Part shown: one piece after another, positions 17,516-26,306 of the stretch
How positions within the stretch are numbered: position 1 is the first letter of the stretch
How the letters are laid out: each line of letters opens with the position of its first letter
Source: JAFLCM01 sp046154665
Lineage (GTDB): Bacteria > Planctomycetota > Phycisphaerae > Phycisphaerales > UBA1924
Direction: 5' to 3'
Assembly (NCBI GenBank): GCA_046154665.1
Contig: JBJXFG010000002.1
Location: 1-64,000 of the forward strand
DNA: 64,000 nucleotides
The notes under the pieces: model-generated
The model's input: the letters and a program-made list of their open reading frames with translations, nothing else
Database searches by the model: none
What the model was told of the DNA's origin: nothing
Position numbers and translations under genes: made by a program

Positions 17516-17842
17516 CGCGAGGTTGTTTCTCGAGGATGCCCGCGACGCGTGCGAGGCGATCGTCACGTTTTCGTCGGGGCGGACCTACGACGATTTCCTC
17601 GCGGACCGCATGTTCCGCGACGCTTGGAGCGAAACCTCGGCGTCATCGGCGAAGCGATGAACCAGGCGTACAAGTCGGACCCGACGCTGGCGGATGCCGT
17701 CCCTGAGGTGCGGCGGATCATCGACTTCCGCAACATCCTCGTCCACGCGTACTTCTCGCTGGACCGGCCGGCGGTGTGGTCGATCGCGTCGCGGAGCGTG
17801 CCTGAGTTGTTGCCGAAGCTGGTGGCGCGGATCGGTTCGTGA
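17502..17842 (+). pseudogene. HEPN (DUF86) toxin-like gene with a frameshift
   Basis: The frame from ATG 17502 reads MPPRDARLFLEDARDACEAI...YDDFLADRMFRDA, the first half of a DUF86/HEPN protein. At about 17624 the homology jumps to another frame reading LERNLGVIGEAMNQ...RRIIDFRNILVHAYF, with the RNase motif RNILVH (R-x4-H) intact, to the stop at 17842. A one-base loss in GACGCTTGG explains it: DA then LERN restores the family pattern. No obvious slippery heptamer is present, so a disabled gene or an assembly error is more likely than programmed shifting. Joined length would be about 113 residues, normal for the family. Confidence 0.8.
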
Positions 17843-17886
17843 CGAGCGCGGTGCGTGCGAGGAATAGGATCGAGTGTCTTCCGTGC

Positions 17887-17922
17887 GTTCCTGGGCCCCG
17901 AGCTTGCGCTCGGGGCTCGGTT
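17887..17922. repeat. Right inverted repeat flanking the MNT/HEPN pair
   Basis: Contains CCCCGAGC-TTGC-GCTCGGGG (17896-17915). Reverse complemented, it shares the core GAGCGCAAGCTC and flanking ACCGA and GGGCC with 17116-17150. Confidence 0.65.
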
Positions 17923-17951
17923 GGACGCGAGCGAGCGCAAAGCTGATCGCC

Positions 17952-19175
17952 ATGAACACCGCCGTCGAACGTCACCTCCCCGCCCTGCGCCACCTGCGCC
18001 ACGACCTGCACCGCCACCCCGAACTGATGTTCGAAGAAAAGTGGACCGGCGGCGTCGTCGCCCGCGAACTCCGCGCCCTGGGCATCGAGCCCGTCGAGGG
18101 CCTCGGTGCCGAGCGGGCCGAAGACTCGCAGAAACGCCGCGGCACCGGCGTCATCGCCCTTCTCCCCGCCACCGCTGACCCCGCCCAGGCCCCCACCGTC
18201 GCGCTCCGCGCCGACATGGACGCCCTGCCCATCATCGAAGCCACCGGGAAGGACTACGCCTCGACCACCCCAGGCCTCATGCACGCCTGCGGCCATGACG
18301 GGCACACCACCATGCTGCTCGGCGCGGCGAGAGTGCTGGCCGAGACGAAGTCACGCCCCAACAACGTCGTGTTCCTGTTCCAGCCCGCCGAGGAAGGCGG
18401 CGCGGGTGCTGAGAAACTTGTGCGCGACGGGGCGCTCGACGGGCGGTTGCTGGGCAAGAGAGTCGACGCCGTCTTTGGCCTCCACGGCTGGCCCGATCAG
18501 CCGCTGGGCACCGTCGCCATCCGCGCCGGCCCCATGCTCGCGGCGACCGACGACTACATCGTGACCATTCGAGGCAAGGGCGGTCACGCCGCCCAGCCGC
18601 ACCTGTGCGTCGACCCTATCGTGGTGACAGCGGAGATCATCACGGCGCTGCAGACGATCGTCTCGCGGCGCATCAGCCCCTTCGAGCCGGTGGTCATCAC
18701 CATCGGTGCGGTCCACGCCGGCACGGTGAACAATGTGATCCCCGACACGGCAGAGTTCATCGGCACCCTGCGCACGCTCTCGCCCGAGGGCCGCGCCCTC
18801 GCCGAGACGGAGTTCAAGCGCATCGTCTCGGACATCGCTTCGGCCCACGGCGCCAGCGCCGATATCAACTGGCACCGCGGCTACCCCGTCACCCGCAACG
18901 ACGAACGCGCCACCGAAACCGTCCGCCGCGTCGCCACCAGGCATCTCGGTGCGTCCCACCTGCTGCACCGCGAACACCCCACGATGGGCGGCGAAGACTT
19001 CGCCTACTACTCGCAGGTGGTGCCGAGCGCCTTCTTCTTCCTGGGCCTGCGCCCCGCGCACCAGGCGAGCTACCCGGGCCTGCACACGCCGCAGTTTGAT
19101 TTCAACGACGACGCGCTCGGCGTCGGCATCGAGATGATGGTCGGGCTGGCGATGGAAGAGCACCCAGGGCGGTGA
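17952..19175 (+). CDS. M20 family amidohydrolase (N-acyl amino acid / hippurate hydrolase type)
   Basis: 407 residues. Metal and catalytic motifs: LRHDLHRHPELMFEE, ALRADMDALPI, HACGHDGHTTMLLGAA, FQPAEEGGAGA, and the late GGEDFAYY. The central dimerisation domain is present (IVTIRGKGGHAAQPH). Members deacylate N-acyl amino acids or cleave aromatic amides in the cytoplasm with two metal ions. The ATG at 17952 is chosen because the frame upstream passes through the repeat at 17887-17922; the ribosome site is weak. Exact substrate unknown. Convergent with the DUF5658 gene, stops eight bases apart. Confidence 0.9.
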   Translation: MNTAVERHLPALRHLRHDLHRHPELMFEEKWTGGVVARELRALGIEPVEGLGAERAEDSQKRRGTGVIALLPATADPAQAPTVALRADMDALPIIEATGKDYASTTPGLMHACGHDGHTTMLLGAARVLAETKSRPNNVVFLFQPAEEGGAGAEKLVRDGALDGRLLGKRVDAVFGLHGWPDQPLGTVAIRAGPMLAATDDYIVTIRGKGGHAAQPHLCVDPIVVTAEIITALQTIVSRRISPFEPVVITIGAVHAGTVNNVIPDTAEFIGTLRTLSPEGRALAETEFKRIVSDIASAHGASADINWHRGYPVTRNDERATETVRRVATRHLGASHLLHREHPTMGGEDFAYYSQVVPSAFFFLGLRPAHQASYPGLHTPQFDFNDDALGVGIEMMVGLAMEEHPGR

Positions 19176-19183
19176 CGACGCCC

Positions 19184-19672
19184 TCACTCTTCCAGCTTCA
19201 CCCAGTTCGACCCGTGCGCCAGGCCGGCGTCGGGCGAGCGCGGACACGGGCTCTTGTCGGCCAGGTACGCGATCAGGTTCGTGTGCTCGGAGATGCTGCG
19301 GTTGAAGCCGATCCAGTGGATCGACAAGCCAAGCAAGATCGCCGTGCACGCCCACGCACACACTTCCATGCGGCGCTCGGCCCGCCCGATGTAGAGGCAC
19401 CAGCACGACAGCGCCATGGTGAGCAGCTTGAAACCAATAATCGTCTCGGTGGTGCCGAACCTCACCAGCCAGCGGGCGATGGGGTTCGCCTCGGGCAATC
19501 CCACGGTGGTCATGTAGGCGAGCGTGCAGTAGAGGTCGGCCAGGCCCATCAGGGTGATCGCCGAGATCAGCAGCAGCACCCTTCTCGATGTCGCCACCCG
19601 TGCCGCGCTCAGCACCGGCCCACGGCTTGGCCGCAGCCAGAGGTCCACGAACTGTCCGGGCAGGGCGGTCAT
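19184..19672 (-). CDS. DUF5658-like integral membrane protein
   Basis: 162 residues, start preceded by GAGGTG at good spacing. Four hydrophobic segments. The first includes LMGLADLYCTLAYMTTVGLPEANPIAR, where the D-x6-10 and E-x-NP pattern is the hallmark of DUF5658 small membrane proteins. The second half has ETIIGFKLLTMALSCWCLYI. Function unknown in the family. Cys-rich membrane segments and a polar C-terminal tail ending VKLEE. No operon partners. Confidence 0.7.
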   Translation of the reverse strand: MTALPGQFVDLWLRPSRGPVLSAARVATSRRVLLLISAITLMGLADLYCTLAYMTTVGLPEANPIARWLVRFGTTETIIGFKLLTMALSCWCLYIGRAERRMEVCAWACTAILLGLSIHWIGFNRSISEHTNLIAYLADKSPCPRSPDAGLAHGSNWVKLEE

Positions 19673-19947
19673 GTATGCACCTCATCCTGACCATCGAAGG
19701 CCAGGCCGGGATATCGGCGGGCAACTCGGGCCCGGCTCACGCCGATGCACCTGAAGCCCGCGGAGCCGGGTGCATCGGCGTCGCCCGCAAGTCGGTTCAA
19801 TCCCGGCGGGCCGATCGCTCGTAGAGTTGTTCGTGCATTCGGGATGCGCGGTTTCCGCCGCCTGTGGCGACGGCACCCGTCATCCCCCCGCAGCCCAAAC
19901 TCGGTGATCTCCCATCGGGGGATCAGCCGCCCGGAAAGGAAGCCAGC

Positions 19948-22900
19948 GTGGGGCGTATCGAACCAACCCGCGGGGAACAACGTTTCTCTCGGACCTTGCT
20001 CTCGTCGCTCGCCTCATTGGCTGAGTCGCTCGAACAACGAGCCCGGAGCGTGAGCGACGGGTCCGAGCGATGGCCGAGAACGCTTGGTGGTTCCAACCCG
20101 CTCGCTCACGCTCGGGGCTCGCTGCCGAGGCTTCTGAACGTCTCAAGGCTCGCGGTGTGCGCCGCGGCAACGATTTCTTGCGCGTTCTGCACGACGCCCG
20201 CGTCCGCCCAGGTCGTCGGGTCCGTCTACATGGACGACTCGCCCTCGGCCCAGGACGGCCTCATCCGCGCCGTCGAGCTCGCCCAGGTGGGCAACCTTGA
20301 TGAAGCCTCGAAGGTGCTGCAGCGCCTGCTCGATGAGTCCGCTGAGCTGCTGCTCCTCGAGAGCCCCGCCGACGCCGACCTGTTCGTGACGGTGCGCCGG
20401 CGTGTACACGCCGAGCTCATCGCCAACCCGCGTTTGCTGGAGCGCTACCGCGCCCTTGAGAACCCCGCCGCCCGCGCCCTGCTGGACACCGACCAGATTT
20501 CCCGCGCCGAGCGCACGCGCCTCTTGACCAGCGCGGGCCTCGACGCCGCCCTGCGCCTGGCGCAGCAGTTCGTTGACGGTGCCCGCTTCCACGCCGCCGC
20601 GCGCCTGCTCGCTGACCTCGACGCGCACCCGGACTTGCAAGGCGAGCGGCTGACCGGTGCCGTCACGCTGCTCGACTCCTGCGTGTCGTTCCTCAACGCC
20701 CAGCCGCCCACCGAGAAAGGCCCCTCGCTCGAAGCGTGGACCCGCCTCCGCGCCTCGTGGCGCGAGCGCGCCGAGTTGCCCGACGCGCCCGCGCCCCGCG
20801 CCGAAGCCCCCGCCATCGAGCCCGAGCGCTCGCCCCTCGAACCCCAGCCACCGGCCAACCTCGGCGAAGTCCTCAAGAGGCCCCTCGCCTCCGAATACAC
20901 CGGTGCCTCCATCGACGGCGTCCAGTACCTCGCCGAGAAACTCGTCCAGGCCCAGCGCGGCATCAGCCCCCGCGCCGCCGTCCTGCACGCCATCCCCGCC
21001 GTCTCGGGTGACACCCTCTACATCAACGACTCCGAGACCATCACCGCCTGGGACCGCTACACCCTCAGCAAACGCTGGCGCGTCCGCATCGAGCCCCCCA
21101 CCACCATCACCAACATCGCGTCCAACGGCGGCCTGGGCGTCGAAGACTGCAACTGGGTCAGCGTCCGCGGGCGACGCCTCGCCACCATCAGCGGCCTCGC
21201 CCAGCTCACCCGCAACCAGCTCGAACGCAGCATCAGCGTGCTCGACACGCGCGACGGCCGAGTCCTCTGGACCACCACCTTCAGCCAGCTCGGCCCCGAC
21301 GTGCTGCGCGAGAGTTTCCCGCGCGGACCCGCGATCATCGACCAGGGCGTCGTCGTCGTCTCCGCCGCACGCAACTCGATCGAGAAGCGCCTCCAGGGCG
21401 CGCTGCTGCTGGGCCTCGACCTTGAGAAGGGCGACCTGCTCTGGTACCGCAATCTCGGCAGCCTCGGGGTCGTGCCGTGGAACATGAGCGCCTTCCCCGC
21501 CGATCTCACCCGCGTCCACGAGGGCGTTGCCTATCGCGCCGACCGAATCGGGGTCATCACCGCCATCGACACCGTCACCGGCCGCGTCCTCTGGTCACGC
21601 AGGCTCGCCCCCGACCCCCTCGCGGGCAGCGGCATCTCCCGGGGCGGCGGCAGCGGGCGCATCGTCCCGTGGGAAGGCAACACCCCGGTTGTTCACCAGG
21701 GCCGCGTCATCGTGCTCAGCCCAGACAAGCGCATCGTCACCTCGATCGAAGCCTCTTCCGGCCGCGTGCTCGAGCGCGTGCCCGCCCAGGTGCTCAACAA
21801 CCCCGACTATCTCCTGCTCGCCCCGGCCAGTGGCGGCGAAGGCAAGACCGCCCGCGGCCCGAGCCTGATCGCCGTCGCACCGAGCCAAATCGGCATGATC
21901 GATCTGACCGAGACCGGCACCATCGCCGGTACCACTTACCGCCTGCTCGCCGCCGTGCTCGCCCCCGGCATCCGCGGGCGTGTCAGCATCGCCGGCGACG
22001 AACTGGTGGTCCCCACGCTCGAAGGCGTGTCGCTCGTGCCGATCAAGCCCGGGCCGTCGCCCACCATGCCTCCCGAGCAGCGCCAGGTGGCGCTCAACCG
22101 TTCCGGCCACATGCTCGCGCTGGGCGGGCAGCTCATCGCCGTCGACGACCAGCAGGCCCACTCGTACTTGCTCTGGGAGACCGCCGACGAACTGCTCGAA
22201 TCGCGCATGAAGGCGGACCCGACGAACCCGGTGCCCGCGGTAACGCACGCCGAGCTCGCCTACCAGGCCGGCAAGCAGGACCGGCTCGTCCCGGCGGTTG
22301 ACCGCGCCGTGCGCACGCTCGAGCGCGACCCGCTCTCGGCGTCCACCGCCGCGGCACGCCGCCGCCTCTTCGTCTCGCTCTCGGACATGATCGAGCCGCC
22401 GCCGGACGCCCCGATCGTCTCGCGCCTGGGCGACGCGATCCGCTCCGATCTCACTGCGCGGCTCGAACAGCTCGCGGCCACCCCGGCCGAACAGGTCCGC
22501 GCCACCTTCGCCGCGGCGAGCCTCAGCGAAGCCGCGGGGCGCGTGCCCGAGGCGGTCGAGCGCTACCAGACGGTGCTGCTCACCCCAGCGCTGGCCCGCG
22601 AGACCTACAGCCGCGCCGGCAGCACGCTGCCCGCCGACGCCGAGGCCACGCGCCGCCTCCGCAGGCTGGTGCGCGAGCACGGGCCGAACGTGTACGCGGC
22701 GTTTGAGGCCGAGGCCGTCGCCAAGCTCGAGCAAGCCCGCGCCGCCGGCAACGACGCCGATCTCGAATCCCTCGCCCGCGCCTACCCCGTGAGTTCCGCC
22801 GCCCCGCGTGCCTGGCTCGAGATCGCGCGGCGCAATAGAGCTGTGGGGCGCGAGGCCCCGGCCCTCGCCGCGCTTGACGAAGCGATGAACGCCGCCCAGT

Positions 22901-24633
22901 CGTCGCTCACCAGTTCCGACGCGCTGCTGAGCGAGGTCGGCGCCGAGGTGGTGGCCCGCGCCGCCGAGTCCGACCGTCCCCGCGCCGCCCTGCGCATGAT
23001 CGAGGCCGTCGAGCGCTCGCTCGCCGGACGCCCGCTCACCGACCCGCGCACCGGCGCTGTCGTCGACGTGCCCACCCTCCGCGCCGCACTCAACACGCGC
23101 CTGCACAACAGCGAACGAAAGCCTATCGTCGGCCCCCTTTCCGGCCCCGTGTCGGTCCTCACCGGATGGGGCGTCGTTTCGCCCATCTGCGGCGAAGCGC
23201 CGGGCGCGCCCACCGACCGCGTTGTCCTTGCCTCGGCGACCGGCGAGATCGGCCTGTGGCGCACCGCCCACAAGCCCGGCGCGGCGCCTCTTCTGGAGAA
23301 GGTCTGGTCCGACCCCGACGCCGAGGCCTTCCTCCGCATTGACGCCCGCTCGGTGCTGCTGGCCCGATCGACGGCCCGCCCCGGCTCGCCGCCCAACGCA
23401 CCCCGCAACGACCTCGCCTTCATCCGCCGCGACATCGAGTCCGGCAATGTCACCTGGGAGATCCCCGCCTTCCGCCCGCTGTTCAGCGAGCGCTCGCGCC
23501 GCGCCGCACCGGGCAACGACGAACGCATCGACACCCCGCTCCGCACCCAGGTCCCCGCTTCCGAGGTCGTCATTCTCGTCGACGACCGCACCATGGTGCT
23601 CATCGACCGCGTCGGGCGCGCCGCGGCGTTCGACTATGACAACGGCCGACTGCTCTGGGCCGCCGAACTCGCCGTCGATCGTCTCTACGACGCTTCGCTG
23701 AGTGACGGCGTGCTCGCCGTCACCGGCGTCCCGGCCCGCACCAACGACGACGCGCCCCCGCGCCCCGACGTCGTTCCCGCCGCCAAGACCATCGAAGAGC
23801 GCCGCAACATCGCCGCCATCGATCCGCGCGAGCAGCCCGAACCCGAGAACGCCACGCCGCAGGGCGTCGTGTGCGTCGTGCAGGTGCTCGGCGCCCGCAC
23901 CGGCATCTCGCAGGGCATCCTCTCCGAACCCACCGACACGCGCTGGGTCCGCATCACCCCCGAGGGCTGGGTGATCTACGCCCACGCCGACGGCATCACC
24001 TGCCTCGACCCCTACCGCCTCGAGACCCGCTGGCGCAACGACGCGCCCCCGGCGCGCGACAGCATCAACGCCTGGCCTGCCCCCGGCCGCATGATCACCC
24101 GCGACGCCGACGGCCGCTTCCGCCTGCTCAACACCGACACCGGCGAACTCTCGCCCAACCCGCTCGACACCCTCGGGAAGGCCGATCAGTCGTTCCTCGA
24201 CGCCGCCGCCGCCACCATCCCCGCGCCGCCCACCGCCCCGGGGTTCAAAGCGCCCGAACCGTTCGACCGCACGGCGATCCTCAGCTCCCGCGGGATCGTG
24301 ATGCACGACGCCATCGGCAAGGTGGTGGGTGCCGACGCCCTCGGTGCCGACACCGCCGTGAGACTCCCCGTCCTCGCCGCCGGTGCCGCGCTGCTGGTCG
24401 AACTCGGTCCGATCGAAGTGCCGATGGGCGGGGGGATGGGTGGTGGGATGGGCGGCGAGAGCGCGCCTTCGGTCTTCGCCGTGCATCTCGTCTCAACGCT
24501 CGGCGGCAAACTCATCGGCCAGGCCCGCTTCGAGCTTCCCCGCTCCCCCACCGACGCGGCCATCATCGACCACACCATCATCATCTCCAGCGGCAGCGCG
24601 AGCGTGCTGATCGGCGCGCCGGCGAACCCGTGA
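19948..24633 (+). CDS. Very large secreted PQQ-like beta-propeller protein
   Basis: 1561 residues from GTG 19948, which has a strong ribosome site (GGAAAGGA). A GTG at 20155 gives a 1492-residue form. Between them lies a dispersed repeat (20038-20121) translated in frame, and the signal-like segment AVCAAATISCAFCTTPASAQ follows it, so the repeat seems to have entered the leader region. Mature part: helical repeats (about 95-330, TPR-like); a PQQ-type propeller with D-TRDGRVLWTTTF and IDTVTGRVLWSRRL blades; a long alpha region (AYQAGKQDRLVPAVDRAVRT); then a second propeller half. A Gly/Met run (MGGGMGGGMGG) lies near the end. Likely periplasmic scaffold; no enzyme motif recognised. Confidence 0.82.
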   Translation: MGRIEPTRGEQRFSRTLLSSLASLAESLEQRARSVSDGSERWPRTLGGSNPLAHARGSLPRLLNVSRLAVCAAATISCAFCTTPASAQVVGSVYMDDSPSAQDGLIRAVELAQVGNLDEASKVLQRLLDESAELLLLESPADADLFVTVRRRVHAELIANPRLLERYRALENPAARALLDTDQISRAERTRLLTSAGLDAALRLAQQFVDGARFHAAARLLADLDAHPDLQGERLTGAVTLLDSCVSFLNAQPPTEKGPSLEAWTRLRASWRERAELPDAPAPRAEAPAIEPERSPLEPQPPANLGEVLKRPLASEYTGASIDGVQYLAEKLVQAQRGISPRAAVLHAIPAVSGDTLYINDSETITAWDRYTLSKRWRVRIEPPTTITNIASNGGLGVEDCNWVSVRGRRLATISGLAQLTRNQLERSISVLDTRDGRVLWTTTFSQLGPDVLRESFPRGPAIIDQGVVVVSAARNSIEKRLQGALLLGLDLEKGDLLWYRNLGSLGVVPWNMSAFPADLTRVHEGVAYRADRIGVITAIDTVTGRVLWSRRLAPDPLAGSGISRGGGSGRIVPWEGNTPVVHQGRVIVLSPDKRIVTSIEASSGRVLERVPAQVLNNPDYLLLAPASGGEGKTARGPSLIAVAPSQIGMIDLTETGTIAGTTYRLLAAVLAPGIRGRVSIAGDELVVPTLEGVSLVPIKPGPSPTMPPEQRQVALNRSGHMLALGGQLIAVDDQQAHSYLLWETADELLESRMKADPTNPVPAVTHAELAYQAGKQDRLVPAVDRAVRTLERDPLSASTAAARRRLFVSLSDMIEPPPDAPIVSRLGDAIRSDLTARLEQLAATPAEQVRATFAAASLSEAAGRVPEAVERYQTVLLTPALARETYSRAGSTLPADAEATRRLRRLVREHGPNVYAAFEAEAVAKLEQARAAGNDADLESLARAYPVSSAAPRAWLEIARRNRAVGREAPALAALDEAMNAAQSSLTSSDALLSEVGAEVVARAAESDRPRAALRMIEAVERSLAGRPLTDPRTGAVVDVPTLRAALNTRLHNSERKPIVGPLSGPVSVLTGWGVVSPICGEAPGAPTDRVVLASATGEIGLWRTAHKPGAAPLLEKVWSDPDAEAFLRIDARSVLLARSTARPGSPPNAPRNDLAFIRRDIESGNVTWEIPAFRPLFSERSRRAAPGNDERIDTPLRTQVPASEVVILVDDRTMVLIDRVGRAAAFDYDNGRLLWAAELAVDRLYDASLSDGVLAVTGVPARTNDDAPPRPDVVPAAKTIEERRNIAAIDPREQPEPENATPQGVVCVVQVLGARTGISQGILSEPTDTRWVRITPEGWVIYAHADGITCLDPYRLETRWRNDAPPARDSINAWPAPGRMITRDADGRFRLLNTDTGELSPNPLDTLGKADQSFLDAAAATIPAPPTAPGFKAPEPFDRTAILSSRGIVMHDAIGKVVGADALGADTAVRLPVLAAGAALLVELGPIEVPMGGGMGGGMGGESAPSVFAVHLVSTLGGKLIGQARFELPRSPTDAAIIDHTIIISSGSASVLIGAPANP
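20038..20121. repeat. Paired-arm palindromic element, family B copy 1 (inside a coding frame)
   Basis: Left arm starts CGAGCCCGGAGCGTGAGCGA. Right arm ends CTCACGCTCGGGGCTCG. The arms are inverted with respect to each other. The same pair recurs at 24715-24799 in the same orientation. Translated, it yields ARSVSDG and LAHARGS peptides. Confidence 0.8.
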
Positions 24634-24714
24634 TGAGCGCGTGCCACTGCTGGCTGTGTCCTCGCAGACAGCAGTGCGAAAACTTACGTGTCGCCGCTTC
24701 GCAGCGTTTCGGCA

Positions 24715-24799
24715 ACGAGCCCGGAGCGTGAGCGACGGGTTCCGACGAAACCCGGCGAGGTCGCCTCTTCCAAGCCCACTCGCTCACGCTCGGGGCTCG
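24715..24799. repeat. Paired-arm palindromic element, family B copy 2
   Basis: Shares 25 identical bases of the left arm (CGAGCCCGGAGCGTGAGCGA then CGGGT) and 21 of the right arm (starting CTCGCTCACGCTCGG) with 20038-20121; the middle differs. It lies 81 bp past the propeller gene stop and just before the 3' end of glyA. The rest of the 244-bp gap shows no gene. Confidence 0.8.
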
Positions 24800-24877
24800 T
24801 GTCGGCGCAACCACATCAGCCCCTGCCGCTGCCGACCTTCGTGCGCTCCGAGCCGGTGCGGTGAATCCCCAGATCGT

Positions 24878-26182
24878 TCAGTGCGGCATCGGGAACCGCT
24901 CGCACAGCGCCCGCACCTCGCCGCGCACCGCCGACGTCGCCTTGCCGTCGCCCTTGCCGATGAGCACGCGGTCGATGAACTCCGCGATCGTCGCCATCTC
25001 GGGCTCGCGCAGCCCGCGCGTCGTCGTCGCCGGCGTGCCCAGCCGGACGCCGCTGGTCACCTTCGGCGGGAGCGGGTCGCGCGGGATGCCGTTCTTGTTG
25101 CAGATGATCCCCGCCGCCTCCAGCCACTTCTCGGCGTCGGCGCCGGTCAGCGATTGATCGCGTGCCCGCAGGTCGACCAGCATCAAGTGGTTGTCCGTCC
25201 CGCCGCTGGTGATGCGGTAGCCCTTGGCTTGCAGACCTTTCGCCAGGGCCTGCGCGTTCTTCACCACCTGCTGCTGGTACGCCTTGTATTCAGGCCGCAG
25301 CGCCTCACCGAAGGCGATCGCCTTCGCGAGCACCACATGCATGAGCGGCCCGCCCTGCATGCCGGGGAAGACGGCGCGGTCGAACTTCTTGGCGAGCTCT
25401 TCATCGTTGGTCATGATGAGCCCGCCGCGCGGCCCGCGGAGCGTCTTGTGCGTCGTCGTCGTCACCACGTGCGCGTGCGGGAAGGGCGACGGATGCACCC
25501 CCGCCGCCACAAGCCCGGCGATGTGCGCGATGTCGGCCATCAACAGCGCCCCGCACTCATCCGCAATCGCCCGGAACCGCGCGAAATCGATCACCCGCGG
25601 GTACGCCGAATAACCGCACATGATCAGCTTGGGCTTGTGCTCCAGGCACACCGCCCGGGCCGCGTCGTAGTCGATCCGCTCGAAATCCTTGTGCGACGCG
25701 TCGTAGTGCAGCGGGTAATGCACGGCGTTGAACCACTTCCCGCTCATGTTCACCTTCAGCCCGTGCGACAGGTGCCCGCCGTCGGCCAGCACGAGCGACG
25801 CGAACGTGTCGCCGGGGTTCAAGAGCGCCAAGAACACCGCGGCGTTCGCCTGCGCCCCCGAGTGCGGCTGCACGTTGACAAACTTGCAGCCGAACATCTG
25901 CTTGCACCGCTCACGGGCCAGCGTCTCGACCTGGTCATGGAACTCGCACCCGCCGTAGTACCGGGCACCGGGGTACCCCTCGGCGTACTTGTTCGTCAAA
26001 CACGTCCCCATCGCGTGCATCACCGGCGCGGAAACATGGTTCTCCGACGCGATGAGCTCGAGCGTCGAATGCTGCCGAGCCTCTTCACGCTCAAGCATCC
26101 CGGCGGCGTCGGGGTCGGCCTTGCGAAGAAGCGCGAGCACACTGGCGGCGATGGGGTCGTGCGAGGAAGCGTCGTGGGGCAT
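24878..26182 (-). CDS. glyA: Serine hydroxymethyltransferase
   Basis: 434 residues from ATG 26182. A GTG at 26209 lies in a dispersed GTGGCACGGGGCTC word, so I prefer the ATG. It converts serine and tetrahydrofolate to glycine and methylene-tetrahydrofolate. Motifs: LIASENHVS, NKYAEGYPGARYYGGCEFHD, NVQPHSGAQANAAVF, and the PLP-lysine block VVTTTTHKTLRGPRGG. C-terminal TSGVRLGTPATTTRGL matches the folate end. Length is in the family's upper normal range. Monocistronic by context. Very secure. Confidence 0.96.
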   Translation of the reverse strand: MPHDASSHDPIAASVLALLRKADPDAAGMLEREEARQHSTLELIASENHVSAPVMHAMGTCLTNKYAEGYPGARYYGGCEFHDQVETLARERCKQMFGCKFVNVQPHSGAQANAAVFLALLNPGDTFASLVLADGGHLSHGLKVNMSGKWFNAVHYPLHYDASHKDFERIDYDAARAVCLEHKPKLIMCGYSAYPRVIDFARFRAIADECGALLMADIAHIAGLVAAGVHPSPFPHAHVVTTTTHKTLRGPRGGLIMTNDEELAKKFDRAVFPGMQGGPLMHVVLAKAIAFGEALRPEYKAYQQQVVKNAQALAKGLQAKGYRITSGGTDNHLMLVDLRARDQSLTGADAEKWLEAAGIICNKNGIPRDPLPPKVTSGVRLGTPATTTRGLREPEMATIAEFIDRVLIGKGDGKATSAVRGEVRALCERFPMPH

Positions 26183-26306
26183 GAGCGATGATATGGGCTC
26201 GGGTGGCACGGGGCTCCGACCCCTGTCGGGTTGTGGGTCGCTGATTGGGGTTGCTTGGATGGACGCCGGCGTCAGTGGCCGCCTGAGGCGAGAGCTACCT
26301 GCCCTG

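Noticed and set aside
17370..17660. Upstream in-frame extension of the HEPN gene from 17370
   Set aside because: It would overlap most of the nucleotidyltransferase gene out of frame; homology begins at the ATG at 17502.
21595..24486. 963-residue - strand frame opposite the propeller gene
   Set aside because: Antisense shadow: long only because stops are rare at this G+C; no motif or ribosome site.
20038..24799. Composite transposon around the propeller gene
   Set aside because: The two flanking elements are short palindromes without a transposase or target-site duplications that I can see.
24641..26191. 516-residue + strand frame over glyA
   Set aside because: Its start translates the family B repeat (ARSVSDG, LAHARGS) and the rest is antisense to glyA.
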